From the NCBI RefSeq assembly GCF_035515275.1, contig NZ_DATJBQ010000149.1:1-64000 (forward strand): 64,000 nt of DNA. Direction: 5' to 3'. The DNA comes from Pusillimonas sp035515275. GTDB lineage: Bacteria; Pseudomonadota; Gammaproteobacteria; Burkholderiales; Burkholderiaceae_B. Numbering within the stretch: position 1 is the stretch's first letter; each line of letters begins with the position of its first letter. The notes below the pieces were generated by a model. It saw only the letters and a program-made list of their open reading frames with translations. It was not told the DNA's origin and did no database searches. This document shows positions 35,059 to 47,262 of this stretch, in pieces. The translations under genes were made by a program, and so were the position numbers.

Positions 35059-35679
35059 CTATCCCGGAGAGTGGAGCCGAGCGGCCGACTTGCACCAGCT
35101 TTCGTGCAGCACACGTGAACGGGCCTCGAGCTGATCAAGGGTGGTGGCACCGTCGTTTAGGACAATGTCGTCGGCTGCTGCCAGACGGGTCTCGCGGCTG
35201 ACCTGAACCGACATGATACGCTCAATAGCCTGTTGCGTCAGCCCACTACGCGCCTTCACGCGAGCGATCTGAGTTGCCGGATCGCAGTCGACCACGCAGA
35301 TCCGGTCTACCTTGTCGCGCCAGCGGCCCGACTCGACCAGCAACGGCACAACGAACACAAGGTAACACCCTTGAGCCTGCTGTGCCTGTTCGTGTGTAAC
35401 CTGGCCTATCATTGGGTGAAGAATCGATTCGAGACGAGTGCGCGCTTCGGGTTGTTTGAATACAAGCTCGCGCATGGCGCCACGATCAAGCGAGCCGTCG
35501 GCGGCGATCATGGCGCTGCCAAATTCACTACGAATGGCTTCAATGGCCCGCCCTCCGGGCGCGGTCAGCTCGTGGGCGATGACATCGGTGTCAATCACCG
35601 CCGCCCCCCAAGCCTGAAAAAAATCGGCGACGCGTGATTTTCCGGAACCGATACCACCAGTGAGACCGACTTTGAACAT
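35059..35679 (-). CDS. coaE: dephospho-CoA kinase
   Basis: Cytosolic P-loop kinase of 206 residues that phosphorylates the 3'-hydroxyl of dephospho-CoA, the last step of coenzyme A synthesis. FKVGLTGGIGSGKSRVADFF contains the Walker A motif at residues 8-15, WGAAVIDTDVIAHELTAPGG is the substrate-binding region, and VVPLLVESGRWRDKVDRICV matches the conserved core. ATG 35679 puts the P-loop at its normal position; upstream in-frame codons are unnecessary. It is followed by zapD after 35 bases, and panC, another CoA pathway gene, lies nearby. Confidence 0.95.
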   Translation of the reverse strand: MFKVGLTGGIGSGKSRVADFFQAWGAAVIDTDVIAHELTAPGGRAIEAIRSEFGSAMIAADGSLDRGAMRELVFKQPEARTRLESILHPMIGQVTHEQAQQAQGCYLVFVVPLLVESGRWRDKVDRICVVDCDPATQIARVKARSGLTQQAIERIMSVQVSRETRLAAADDIVLNDGATTLDQLEARSRVLHESWCKSAARLHSPG

Positions 35680-35850
35680 AAGACCAGACCTTGTGTGCCA
35701 AAACCAGCAATGTACCTCGCCAATCGCCTGCAAGGCGACCCCGGCGTTCTAAAAACCAGGTGCGCGGCGGCGATCTACCCTGTTAAGATACCCGAAATAC
35801 CCACACCCGAAACCGGGCCCTTGACCTCTCACCCTCAACAAGAAGCCGCC

Positions 35851-36519
35851 ATGCCAGCCGTATCGCCTACCCGCGTTTCGTTCCCCTTGCGTACCCGTTT
35901 GTTCATTGCCAGCATCGCGTTACTAACGCTTGCGGGCTGCGCGGCACAGCAGCCCACCCAGCAGCGTATGCAGGAATCAACCTTGACAGATGCCCAGGCG
36001 CAGGCGCAAGGCCGCGCCACCAGCCGTGCTCCGACGCAACTGCAACTGGGGTTTGGCGAGAACGCCCCCCGACAGGCTCAGGCCGCGCCCACAGAGGCCG
36101 AGCAGGCCGACAAAGCCGCCATCAACACACAGGCCCTGCCCATACGCGAAGCCAGAACATTTCTGGGAACGCTGCCGTGCCTGTTGGGCGGCTCGTGCGA
36201 AGCGGCTCGTACCACGCTTACCCTGGCGCCCAACGGCCAGTGGCGAGCACGCTCTGAACCATTAACCGCCGCCGGTGCCACCACGGGCTCGGCCCAGCAA
36301 GGCTGTTGGGAGGTTACCGGCATAGAGCCGTGGCGCATTCGCTTGCGCACCGCAGAAAGCGAATCTTCTATGGCCAGTTTTACCTTTGTTAACGACAATA
36401 TGCTGCGCGTTAACTCGGTTAACGACCACCAGCCCATGCTCGAATATCACCTTACCCGTCAGGCTGACGTTGACGGCATCGACGAGCTCAACGCCGCCAA
36501 AGTACCGGTTTGCAAGTAA
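35851..36519 (+). CDS. NlpE-like lipoprotein (copper/envelope stress type), tentative
   Basis: Protein of 222 residues with a lipoprotein signal ending in LTLAGC (Cys near residue 30). After a Gln/Ala-rich linker (about 31-105) comes a domain starting FLGTLPCLLGGSCEAARTTL, with a pair of Cys, then TLAPNGQW and GCWEVTG and a later strand SMASFTFVNDNMLRV. This recalls the N-terminal domain of NlpE, an outer-membrane lipoprotein that signals copper or envelope stress, but the CxxC arrangement differs and the match is from memory only. The ATG at 35851 is chosen because the signal begins there. It is divergent from coaE and convergent with the LuxR-type gene. Confidence 0.6.
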   Translation: MPAVSPTRVSFPLRTRLFIASIALLTLAGCAAQQPTQQRMQESTLTDAQAQAQGRATSRAPTQLQLGFGENAPRQAQAAPTEAEQADKAAINTQALPIREARTFLGTLPCLLGGSCEAARTTLTLAPNGQWRARSEPLTAAGATTGSAQQGCWEVTGIEPWRIRLRTAESESSMASFTFVNDNMLRVNSVNDHQPMLEYHLTRQADVDGIDELNAAKVPVCK

Positions 36520-36553
36520 GCTGACCGCTGTCTGGCTACGTTCATGAATACAC

Positions 36554-36590
36554 GCACGGGCTGGCCCAGCCTTACTGGGCCAGCCCGTGC
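36554..36590. terminator. GC-rich hairpin between convergent genes
   Basis: A perfect 16-bp stem (36554-36569 with 36575-36590, core GCACGGGCTGG) with a five-base loop sits between the convergent lipoprotein and LuxR-type genes. No T-run follows on either side, so it may stop transcription by another route or simply protect 3' ends. Confidence 0.55.
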
Positions 36591-36601
36591 GGCCCCTGCC
36601 A

Positions 36602-36832
36602 TTAGCCCGAAAACTGGTGCGAGAACATGACCCGGCGCGCCAGTTCAACTGCATTGCGGACCCGCAGCTTCTGAAAGCACCGCGCACGATGCGCCTCGAT
36701 GGTGCGCTGTGAAACACCAAGCTCGGCCGCAATGATCTTGTTGGGCGTACCCAGGGCAACATAACGCATGACATCGCGTTCGCGAGGGGTCAGGGTTGAA
36801 ATCAATGTGTCGATGGGTGGTTCAATAGCCAT
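36602..36832 (-). CDS. small LuxR-type (GerE) helix-turn-helix protein
   Basis: A 76-residue protein that is almost entirely a LuxR C-terminal DNA-binding domain: LTPRERDVMRYVALGTPNKI is the start of the domain, and ELGVSQRTIEAHRARCFQKL contains the recognition helix. It has no receiver or ligand-binding domain, so it is an orphan regulator. GAGGAAG precedes the ATG by a few bases. It is flanked by its own convergent hairpin and by a 60-base leader with a lux-box-like palindrome upstream (36893-36908). Orphan LuxR proteins of this kind are known in Alcaligenaceae, but the targets are unknown. Confidence 0.88.
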   Translation of the reverse strand: MAIEPPIDTLISTLTPRERDVMRYVALGTPNKIIAAELGVSQRTIEAHRARCFQKLRVRNAVELARRVMFSHQFSG

Positions 36833-36892
36833 GACTTCCTCTTCGTGAATAGAAGTGAAGGGATTTTGTCATGAATGGTAATGTTTTGTCGC

Positions 36893-36908
36893 CTGTCAGT
36901 TCTGACAG
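36893..36908. promoter_or_regulatory. lux-box-like palindrome
   Basis: CTGTCAGTTCTGACAG is a perfect palindrome apart from its two central bases. It closely follows the lux/las-box pattern CTG(N10)CAG recognised by LuxR-type domains. It stands 60 bases before the start of the small LuxR-type gene, so autoregulation is a natural guess. It also lies 31 bases beyond the end of panC, so a role as terminator stem is a weaker alternative. Confidence 0.5.
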
Positions 36909-36938
36909 AAAAAAGCGCTTAACAGCGGTTAAATGATG

Positions 36939-37808
36939 CTATTTTTGCGCTGTTTCACCCAGGCTGAGCATTTCCAGGTTGTCGATCAGACGCGTTGAAC
37001 CCAGCTTGGCCGCCGCCAGCGCTACCAGCGGCTCGCCACTGCGTATTTCATCGAGGCTGGGCACGCCCAAGTCGCGCTGCCGACGCAAGGCCATGTAATC
37101 CACCTGCCAGCCGCGGCGGCTCAACTGGGCGGCGGCTTCGCCTTCGATCTCGACTCGATCAGAGGCCCCGGAATCAAGGCGGGCCTGAATTTGCTGCAGC
37201 GTGGCATACAGACGGGGAGCTTCCTGGCGTTCGGCCGGCGTTAAATAGGCGTTGCGCGATGACAGCGCCAAGCCATGTTCGTCGCGAACGGTTTCATGAG
37301 CCAGAATATTCACAGGCAGTTGAAACTGGCGGCACATGCTGCGAACCACCATCAATTGCTGATAGTCCTTCTTGCCAAATACAGCAACCCGCGGCTGCAC
37401 ACAAGAAAACAACTTAAGCACCACAGTACCCACGCCGGTAAAGAACCCAGGCCTGAACTCACCCTCGAGAATACCGCCCAGATCACTGGGGGGCTGGATC
37501 TGAAAGCTTTGAGGCTCGGGGTACATCTCGCGTTCGTGCGGGGCGAACAACACGTAGACGTCGCGCTCGCGTTCGAGTTTCTCAATGTCCGACGCCAGCG
37601 TGCGCGGATACTGATCGAAATCCTCATTGGGCCCGAACTGCAGGCGATTGACGAAGATGCTGGCGACCACCGGGTTGCCATGCTGTCGCGCCAGCTTCAT
37701 CAGTGCAAGATGACCCGCATGCAAATTGCCCATGGTCGGCACAAACGAAACATGCAACTGGCCGCGCAACTGATCACGCAACTCTTCAATGGTGTGTACG
37801 ACTTTCAA
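36939..37808 (-). CDS. panC: pantothenate synthetase
   Basis: ATP-dependent ligase of 289 residues joining pantoate and beta-alanine to pantothenate. PTMGNLHAGHLALMKLARQH near residue 24 holds the HxGH-type nucleotide motif, ASIFVNRLQFGPNEDFDQYP and VFGKKDYQQLMVVRSM give the pantoate and ATP sites, and ALSSRNAYLTP carries the KMSKS-like loop. The start codon is TTG with GGAGAG upstream; no better start exists, and it gives the normal family N-terminus. It lies downstream of scpA (gap of about 33 bases) on the same strand. Family length is normal. Confidence 0.96.
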   Translation of the reverse strand: MKVVHTIEELRDQLRGQLHVSFVPTMGNLHAGHLALMKLARQHGNPVVASIFVNRLQFGPNEDFDQYPRTLASDIEKLERERDVYVLFAPHEREMYPEPQSFQIQPPSDLGGILEGEFRPGFFTGVGTVVLKLFSCVQPRVAVFGKKDYQQLMVVRSMCRQFQLPVNILAHETVRDEHGLALSSRNAYLTPAERQEAPRLYATLQQIQARLDSGASDRVEIEGEAAAQLSRRGWQVDYMALRRQRDLGVPSLDEIRSGEPLVALAAAKLGSTRLIDNLEMLSLGETAQK

Positions 37809-37841
37809 GAAAACTCTCCGTGCAGGGGCGATTGGCCGCCC

Positions 37842-38720
37842 TCAGGCTGACGCCGCAGTGTATGACAAACGCACATAAATGGGTGCGTAAGGTTCGGCCT
37901 GCGTGATTTCAAGCAGCGACTCGCGCGCCAGCTCGAGCATGGCCAGGAAATGGACGACCACCACGGCCACGGTATCGCCCTGCTGAATCCGCTCGCTGAA
38001 CAGCTCGGAAAACTCCATGAAGCGCACATTGGCCAGGCGACGCAGGATCTGGCTCATGTGATCGCGGACCGACAGTTGCTCGCGCGTGATGCGATGATGG
38101 GCATTCAGTTTGGCCCGTCGCATAATGTCGGCCCAGGCCTGCCGCAGATCGTTCGCATCCACCTCGGGCAGCATCCGCTCGACGTGAAGATCCATGAAAG
38201 CGTGGCTGCGCTGAAAATCGCGGCCCAACTGGGGCAGTTCGTTCAGCTTTTGTGCGGCCAGCTTCATTTGTTCGTACTCAAGCAGGCGGCGCACCAGTTC
38301 GGCCCGAGGGTCGTCAGGTTCTTCGCCAGTATCGGTGTGTTTGACCGGAAGCAGCATGCGCGACTTGATTTCGATAAGCAGCGCGGCCATCAGCAGGTAT
38401 TCACCGGCCAATTCCAGGTTCTGATTGCGGATCTGCTCTACATAAGACAGATACTGCTTCGTGACCTCGGCCATGGGAATATCGAGCACGTTGAAGTTCT
38501 GCTTTCGGATCAGATACAGCAGCAGGTCAAGCGGCCCCTGGAAGGTTTCCAGAAACACCTCGAGGGCGTCGGGGGGAATGTAGAGATCTTGCGGCAACGC
38601 GAACAAAGGCTCGCCATATAGCCGCGCAAGCGCCACGCTGTCGACGACGTCAGGGGTACTGTCTACCTTGGGGTCGACCAGCGCGCTGAGGTCATCGGCC
38701 GGAACGGCGGATGCTGTCAT
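37842..38720 (-). CDS. scpA: segregation and condensation protein A
   Basis: Kleisin subunit of the SMC-ScpAB condensin, 292 residues. The N-terminal part EVFLETFQGPLDLLLYLIRK with the following FNVLDIPMAEVTKQYLSYVE is the conserved kleisin N-domain, LMAALLIEIKSRMLLP marks the central helix, and the C-terminal winged-helix region (DTVAVVVVHFLAMLELARES) interacts with SMC. The N-terminal 35 residues are an extra acidic stretch. It lies 9 bases after the DUF3460 gene and before panC on the same strand, an arrangement common in Burkholderiales. The partner scpB is not in the window. Confidence 0.95.
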   Translation of the reverse strand: MTASAVPADDLSALVDPKVDSTPDVVDSVALARLYGEPLFALPQDLYIPPDALEVFLETFQGPLDLLLYLIRKQNFNVLDIPMAEVTKQYLSYVEQIRNQNLELAGEYLLMAALLIEIKSRMLLPVKHTDTGEEPDDPRAELVRRLLEYEQMKLAAQKLNELPQLGRDFQRSHAFMDLHVERMLPEVDANDLRQAWADIMRRAKLNAHHRITREQLSVRDHMSQILRRLANVRFMEFSELFSERIQQGDTVAVVVVHFLAMLELARESLLEITQAEPYAPIYVRLSYTAASA

Positions 38721-38729
38721 TGGAGCGGG

Positions 38730-38918
38730 TTAGTCCGTTTGATAGACGTAGGGTTGCTGATTGACCCGCCCCGCACGGAAATACTCGAGTTGCTCGGGGT
38801 CGAGGTTTTTATCCCAGAGGCGAGCGCGGCCTTCGCGCTGGCGCTGCTCGGTATCGGCGTGTTCGCGCTTGTACTGGTTCAGGAACTGCGTAATTTCGGA
38901 TTCGTAATGGCCAGCCAT
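38730..38918 (-). CDS. DUF3460 family protein
   Basis: Small protein of 62 residues, starting MAGHYESEITQFLNQYKREH, which is the conserved DUF3460 sequence of betaproteobacteria. It is very hydrophilic, rich in Glu, Arg and Gln, and ends in a short Tyr-rich tail (QQPYVYQTD). The ATG at 38918 is preferred over an upstream one because the family starts there. It precedes scpA and panC on the same strand. No function has been established. Confidence 0.88.
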   Translation of the reverse strand: MAGHYESEITQFLNQYKREHADTEQRQREGRARLWDKNLDPEQLEYFRAGRVNQQPYVYQTD

Positions 38919-39050
38919 GTGTCTTGTTTCAATAAGATTAACCGTCAACCAAGAGTTTAACGCAGACGCGGCCATTTCGAGCCTGCCCTGGCAGGCGTAC
39001 GGCTTTCTTGCAGACCTGCTGTGTTTGCGCGAACCCCGGGTCTATGGCGT

Positions 39051-39878
39051 TTAGTCGGTCATGAGCATGACCAGCTTGCAGTCGGGCCGAATGGCCGAGC
39101 GAAACGTGATCTGGCGATAATGAACCACCCCCAACTGCCGATGACGAAAACCGCGCAAGCCGCCCTCGCGCTCGACCACGGCCTGTCGACGCCACCAGTG
39201 TGCAAACACCGGGCTTTCTTCCAGCAAGCTGTCGATCAGCGTGCGCACGTCGGGTTCGTCGGCGTAGGCCGCCACATCAGCCCGCAGCTCGGCCACTACC
39301 CGGCGCGCACGCGACTCCCAGTCCACCACCAAGTGCTGGGCTGCGGGGTCCAAAAAGATATAACGCAACAGATTGGGGTGCTCTACCCTATCTGGCCAGC
39401 CGTCGAATAGTTCAAGCAGGGGCTCGTTACGCGCCAGGACGTTCCAGCATCGGTCCAGCACATAGGCCGGTACAACGATGCTGTGCACGCACTGCTCCAG
39501 CCCTTCGGGCAAGGGGTCGGACGTCTCGCCCCCGTGCTCAGGGTCGGCGCACTCGGCCAGCTCAAACAAATAGTGCCGCTCGGCGCGCGTCAGATGCAGG
39601 GCGCTGGCCAAGCGGGCCCACACCGCCGGCGAGACGGAAACGTCGCGCCCCTGCTCTATCCAGGTGTACCAGGTAACGCTGATGCCACCCAACTGGGCCA
39701 CTTCTTCGCGTCGCAGGCCCGGTGTGCGCCTGCGCGAACCAGGCGGCAGACCGACGCTTTCGGGGCTAACCCGGGCACGCACACTGCGCAGAAAATCGCC
39801 CAAGGCGGCGCGCCGGACGGATCTTGCCTGGCCGTCGGTCTGGCCGGGCGCATCAGAAGCGGAACCGGTCACCGACAT
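39051..39878 (-). CDS. XRE-type regulator with MmyB-like ligand-binding domain
   Basis: Regulator of 275 residues. Residues about 25-105 contain an HTH_31/XRE domain: LGDFLRSVRARVSPESVGLP, RRTPGLRREEVAQLGGISVT, WYTWIEQGRDVSVS. Residues about 125-270 match the MmyB-like ligand-binding domain, with AYVLDRCWNVLARNEPLLEL and LRYIFLDPAAQHLVVDWESR, a pocket thought to bind lipophilic small molecules. It begins after the metH region on the minus strand: metH is transcribed in the same direction and ends 6 bases before this gene starts, so they may form one transcript. Target genes and ligand are unknown. Confidence 0.9.
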   Translation of the reverse strand: MSVTGSASDAPGQTDGQARSVRRAALGDFLRSVRARVSPESVGLPPGSRRRTPGLRREEVAQLGGISVTWYTWIEQGRDVSVSPAVWARLASALHLTRAERHYLFELAECADPEHGGETSDPLPEGLEQCVHSIVVPAYVLDRCWNVLARNEPLLELFDGWPDRVEHPNLLRYIFLDPAAQHLVVDWESRARRVVAELRADVAAYADEPDVRTLIDSLLEESPVFAHWWRRQAVVEREGGLRGFRHRQLGVVHYRQITFRSAIRPDCKLVMLMTD

Positions 39879-39884
39879 GCCCGC

Positions 39885-43661
<3,777 letters not shown>

Positions 43662-43837
43662 GCGCTTACCTGAAGAACTATGCAGACGCCGGCATTTCCG
43701 GCATCGGGGATTCGACCAAGACAACACTACATTGTAGCGGCATTACCACAGCACGCACCCAATGACAACGCCGCCAATGGGGCTATACCCGGGTTGCCGG
43801 CAGGGGCATTTGAACCCCGCCGCATGCTAAATTCTCG

Positions 43838-44062
43838 GCTGAAGGTGCTTTCGGTGTGGTCGCCGTTTTTCGGCCGCCACACTGCGAAAGTTCAATGGGA
43901 AACAGCCCGCCGGCCACATCGATCGATGTTCGCCCCCGCGCAAACTGTGCTGCCCCCGCAACGGTACGGTGTGTTTGCACCAGCCCGATACCAGCCTTCA
44001 TCGAGCCCACCGCTGTCACCATCGCCGCGCCTTGCCGGCCTTGGCGGCTACGTGGTTTTTTC
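43838..44062 (+). ncRNA. cobalamin riboswitch (leader of btuB)
   Basis: The leader contains the B12 box GCTGCCCCCGCAACGGTA at 43949-43966, matching the family core GCTGxCCCCGCAACTGTAA, after GAAGGTGC (43841-43848) at the 5' end of the fold and a GGGAA motif at 43898-43902. A GC-rich stem segment followed by six T (44056-44061) lies just before the start codon and could be the expression platform. Adenosylcobalamin binding should turn off btuB and btuF. The exact 3' border is uncertain. Confidence 0.92.
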
Positions 44063-44104
44063 TTCTTGGCGTGCGGGGACGCACGTCATGCTCTGGTATC
44101 ACAT

Positions 44105-46018
44105 ATGAATATCCTTCCCCGGGCGCGCGCTCTGGCCGCCCTGTCGTTCTGTTCCTTTGGTATTGCCCCTGCTGCGCTGTTCGCTCAGACCTCGATTGCC
44201 GAGCTGGATAATATTGTTGTCACGCCCGGGCGCTCGGCCCAACCGAGCGGCAAAGTGCTAGGTGATGTCACCGTTATCGATAAGAAAGTACTGGAACAAG
44301 CCGGCCAGGACAGCTTGGCTGAAGTACTGGCCAAACACCATGGCATCGAGTTTTACAATGGCGGCGGCCCGCAAACCATAACGGGCATTTACATGCGTGG
44401 CGCCAATAGCACTCAAACCCTGGTTCTGATTGACGGCGTTCCGGTAAATAGCGCCACGAGCGGCATGGGTGCCCTGAACGCTGTTCCGACATCCAGCATC
44501 GACCGGATTGAGGTAGTGCGTGGTTCTGCCAGTAGCCTATACGGCTCAAATGCCATTGGCGGCGTGATAAATATCATTACCACGCCCAATACCGACAAAC
44601 CGTTTTCGGCTCATGCGTCGGCAGGTGCAGGCACCTACGGCACCAGCAAATACAGCGCCGGCATTGCCGGCAACAAGGACGGCTGGAGCTACAGCCTGGG
44701 CAGCTCTTACGAACAAAGCCATGGCATCAATGCCACAAACGCTTCCATCGCAAACGGTCTGTACAACGCCGACAAGGACAGCTATTACCTTCGGAATCTG
44801 CGCGGCACGCTGGCTTATGAGTGGAAAGCGGGCCAAACATTGAAATTCATGGCCTACAACACGCGTGTAAACGGCGGGATTGATCTGAACAAAGGCACAC
44901 CGTTTAATGACCGTGGAATCCAAACATTGGAAACCTATAGTCTTGCCAGCGAAAACCAATTGACGTCGTACTGGAAAAGCATCATTCGCTATACCTACAC
45001 GAACGACGAGAACAGAACGATTGATGCCGCCGACAACACGCTGTTTCGTACACAACAGCACCAATACACGTGGCAAAACGAATTCGATCTGGACGAAGCA
45101 CAAAAGCTGGTCATTGCCTACGACCACCTGCACCAAAGAGCTTCGGGCGATATCAACACGTTTAATCCCGATTGGACGCCCGGCCCCGTTGTCGACTTCA
45201 GCAAAACGCGACGCTACAACAATGCGTTCACCGCGGTATATACAGGTGATTTTGACCGTCATCATGTTCAGGCAAGCGTACGCAACGACCATGAGTCACA
45301 GTTTGGCAATGCCACAACGGGCGGTCTGAGCTACGGCTACGATCTGACCCCGGCCCTACGCGCTCATGTCGCGGTTAACACCGGCTTCAGGGCACCGACA
45401 TTCAACGACCTTTACTACCCCCCCTATACCCCGGGCGGCCCCCTGCCCTCGAACCCCAACTTGCAGCCTGAAAAATCCCGCAATGTAGAAGCAGGCCTAA
45501 GCTATTCGACGTCGGAAACGACGATCGGCGCCATCGCCTATCAAAATAAAGTTCGCAATTTGATCACTCTGGATAATGAGTACGTTCCACAAAATTTGGG
45601 GTCAGCCACGCTACGTGGTTTCAGTCTTACCGCCGAACACAATTTCGGCGCAACGACTCTACGCGCGAGCGCAGACTTCCAGAACCCTCATGACGACGAA
45701 ACGGGCGACCAGCTGCTGCGACGAGCAAAGCAAATCTATCGCATTAGCGCCCAGCACCGCATCAAGGCATGGACGTTAGGTAGCGAATACATCTTTACAG
45801 GCAAGCGCTATGACCTGCGTCAAGATGAGTTCTTCAACTACCATCGCACCCAGCTTGGCGGTTACGGCCTGTGGAATCTAAGTGCGAACTACGAGGTGAG
45901 CAAAAACGTCGCGGTGCAGGTCAATTGGAACAACGTGCTCAGCAAGGATTACACCACGGCCTACGGCTACAACACGCCTGGTTCAAACGTGTTCGTGAAC
46001 CTGACTGTCAAGATGTGA
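44105..46018 (+). CDS. btuB: TonB-dependent vitamin B12 receptor BtuB
   Basis: Outer-membrane receptor of 637 residues with signal peptide (ending PAALFAQ). The TonB box lies just after (AELDNIVVTPGRSAQPSGK), the plug domain contains GIYMRGANSTQTLVLIDGVP and VRGSASSLYGSNAIGGVINI, and a 22-strand beta-barrel follows, ending in the typical Phe-like terminal strand (VFVNLTVKM). The calcium-binding Asp cluster seen in E. coli BtuB was not checked. The cobalamin riboswitch directly upstream and btuF downstream (2-base gap) make BtuB the safest identity, although other TonB receptors share these motifs. Confidence 0.92.
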   Translation: MNILPRARALAALSFCSFGIAPAALFAQTSIAELDNIVVTPGRSAQPSGKVLGDVTVIDKKVLEQAGQDSLAEVLAKHHGIEFYNGGGPQTITGIYMRGANSTQTLVLIDGVPVNSATSGMGALNAVPTSSIDRIEVVRGSASSLYGSNAIGGVINIITTPNTDKPFSAHASAGAGTYGTSKYSAGIAGNKDGWSYSLGSSYEQSHGINATNASIANGLYNADKDSYYLRNLRGTLAYEWKAGQTLKFMAYNTRVNGGIDLNKGTPFNDRGIQTLETYSLASENQLTSYWKSIIRYTYTNDENRTIDAADNTLFRTQQHQYTWQNEFDLDEAQKLVIAYDHLHQRASGDINTFNPDWTPGPVVDFSKTRRYNNAFTAVYTGDFDRHHVQASVRNDHESQFGNATTGGLSYGYDLTPALRAHVAVNTGFRAPTFNDLYYPPYTPGGPLPSNPNLQPEKSRNVEAGLSYSTSETTIGAIAYQNKVRNLITLDNEYVPQNLGSATLRGFSLTAEHNFGATTLRASADFQNPHDDETGDQLLRRAKQIYRISAQHRIKAWTLGSEYIFTGKRYDLRQDEFFNYHRTQLGGYGLWNLSANYEVSKNVAVQVNWNNVLSKDYTTAYGYNTPGSNVFVNLTVKM

Positions 46019-46020
46019 TC

Positions 46021-46980
46021 ATGCAACGCCCACGACGCAACTTCCTCGCTCGAATGGCATCGCGGCCATTGATGCAGTTGGCAACGATGCCGGCGTGGTG
46101 CTTTCCAGACAGGCCACGCACATCCGCATCTAAAGTATCGGGTGTCGTGCCGGGCTTTCTGCTTTGCTTCTTGCTTGGCATCTCGCCCGCATGGGGGCAG
46201 AGCGTCGAACGCCCTGTTCGCGTGGTAACACTGGCCCCTCACATCACCGAAATGGTGTACGCCGCCGGCGCGGGGACCAGCCTGGTGGGCACGGTGGTTA
46301 GCAGCGATTACCCCGTGGCCGCACGCAAGCTGCCCAAGGTCGGAGACGGCGCAAGCAGCGTCAGCGTCGAAAAACTCGCCCACCTGGCGCCGGATCTGGT
46401 GCTGGCCTGGCAGGAAACGGGCGTCATATCAGCGGCCGCGCGCAGCCTGCAGGGTTTGCATATTCCTGTGGAGTACGTGGCCCCGGGCAAGCTGGACGAC
46501 ATTCCGGATCAGATCCAGTTGCTGGGCAAGCGCCTGGGCACGTCTTTGCACGCGGATCAAACAGCGGCCAAATTGCGTGCCGACCTGGATGCGCTGCGTA
46601 AACACTATGCTGAACGTCCAAAGGTGTCGGTCTTCATAGAGATTGACGATACGCCGTTATACGCAGTGGGCAACGACGTGATGCTGAACGATGCGCTTCG
46701 CACTTGCGGCGGCGTCAATGTTTTTAGCGACAGCCCGCTTGCTGCACTGCCCATCGGGCCGGAGCATATCCTGCATAAACACCCTGATGTGATCATTGTG
46801 GCGCAAGCCACGCCGCAGCGCGAGCAGCAGGCGGCCGCACGCTGGGCGGCTCTTGGGCTCGATGCGGGCTCGGGCACCCGGGTATCCAGCATCGACCCAG
46901 ACACGCTGTTTCGACCTGGGCCTCGTTTCATCGAAGCGACTCAGAAACTATGCGAAGCGCTCGAAACTGCTCGGCGTTAA
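46021..46980 (+). CDS. btuF: periplasmic cobalamin-binding protein BtuF
   Basis: Protein of 319 residues with an unusually long N-terminal leader before a hydrophobic signal (SGVVPGFLLCFLLGISPAWG). The mature part is a periplasmic binding-protein fold of cluster A: VRVVTLAPHITEMVYAAGAG, VGTVVSSDYPVAARKLPKVG and DLVLAWQETGVISAAARSL are typical of BtuF; Trp and Glu residues line up with the expected cobalamin and BtuC contacts. It delivers B12 to an inner-membrane BtuCD, which is not present in the window. The start two bases after the btuB stop marks translational coupling; an internal Met at residue 12 is another option. Confidence 0.88.
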   Translation: MQRPRRNFLARMASRPLMQLATMPAWCFPDRPRTSASKVSGVVPGFLLCFLLGISPAWGQSVERPVRVVTLAPHITEMVYAAGAGTSLVGTVVSSDYPVAARKLPKVGDGASSVSVEKLAHLAPDLVLAWQETGVISAAARSLQGLHIPVEYVAPGKLDDIPDQIQLLGKRLGTSLHADQTAAKLRADLDALRKHYAERPKVSVFIEIDDTPLYAVGNDVMLNDALRTCGGVNVFSDSPLAALPIGPEHILHKHPDVIIVAQATPQREQQAAARWAALGLDAGSGTRVSSIDPDTLFRPGPRFIEATQKLCEALETARR

Positions 46981-47026
46981 TGTTGCGCCTGGGCCGAGAA
47001 CTCCGCCAGCCGCCACTGCAAGCTGC

Positions 47027-47109
47027 TGGTGGCGAGGGTGTCTGGGCCGGGCGTTGGAGGGCGCTGCCTCAAACCGCCCGACCGCCCGGCCCAGGCACCC
47101 TCGCCACCA
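47027..47109. repeat. hairpin element 1
   Basis: Stem of 27 bp: 47027-47053 pairs with 47083-47109 with a single G-T pair (core GGTGGCGAGGGTG). The 29-base apical loop 47054-47082 is, in reverse complement, 27 of 29 identical to the loop of element 2. The element points in the opposite direction to element 2. Confidence 0.9.
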
Positions 47110-47169
47110 ACGGCGCTTAGAAACTCAGACCGCCTGTATAACTGAACTGCTCTGTTTGAGTTCTAAAAC

Positions 47170-47262
47170 GCCGTCGGGAGCGGTACAGGTATTTTCGGGC
47201 GGTCGGGCAGTTTGCGGCAGCGCCCTCCAACGCCCAAAAATACCTGTACCGCCCCCGACGGC
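47170..47262. repeat. hairpin element 2
   Basis: Stem of 32 bp: 47170-47201 pairs with 47231-47262 with two mismatches (core GGTACAGGTATTTT). The 29-base loop 47202-47230 (GGGC...GGCAGCGCCC inside) matches that of element 1 almost exactly, while the stem sequence is different. A leader similar to TGAGTTCTAAAACGCCGT precedes it, and a like sequence precedes element 1 on the other strand. Confidence 0.9.

Noticed and set aside
43790..43835. tRNA T-arm-like sequence (GGGGTTCAAATGCCCC on the minus strand) near the riboswitch
   Set aside because: The T-stem pairing is not canonical (no G53-C61 pair), and no acceptor, D or anticodon arm is present. It is only a short hairpin.
47027..47262. Hairpin elements as integron attC sites or CRISPR repeats
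   Set aside because: The core sites GTTRRRY/RYYYAAC of attC are not in the required stem positions, and there is no integrase. There are only two copies with no spacers, so it is no CRISPR array.
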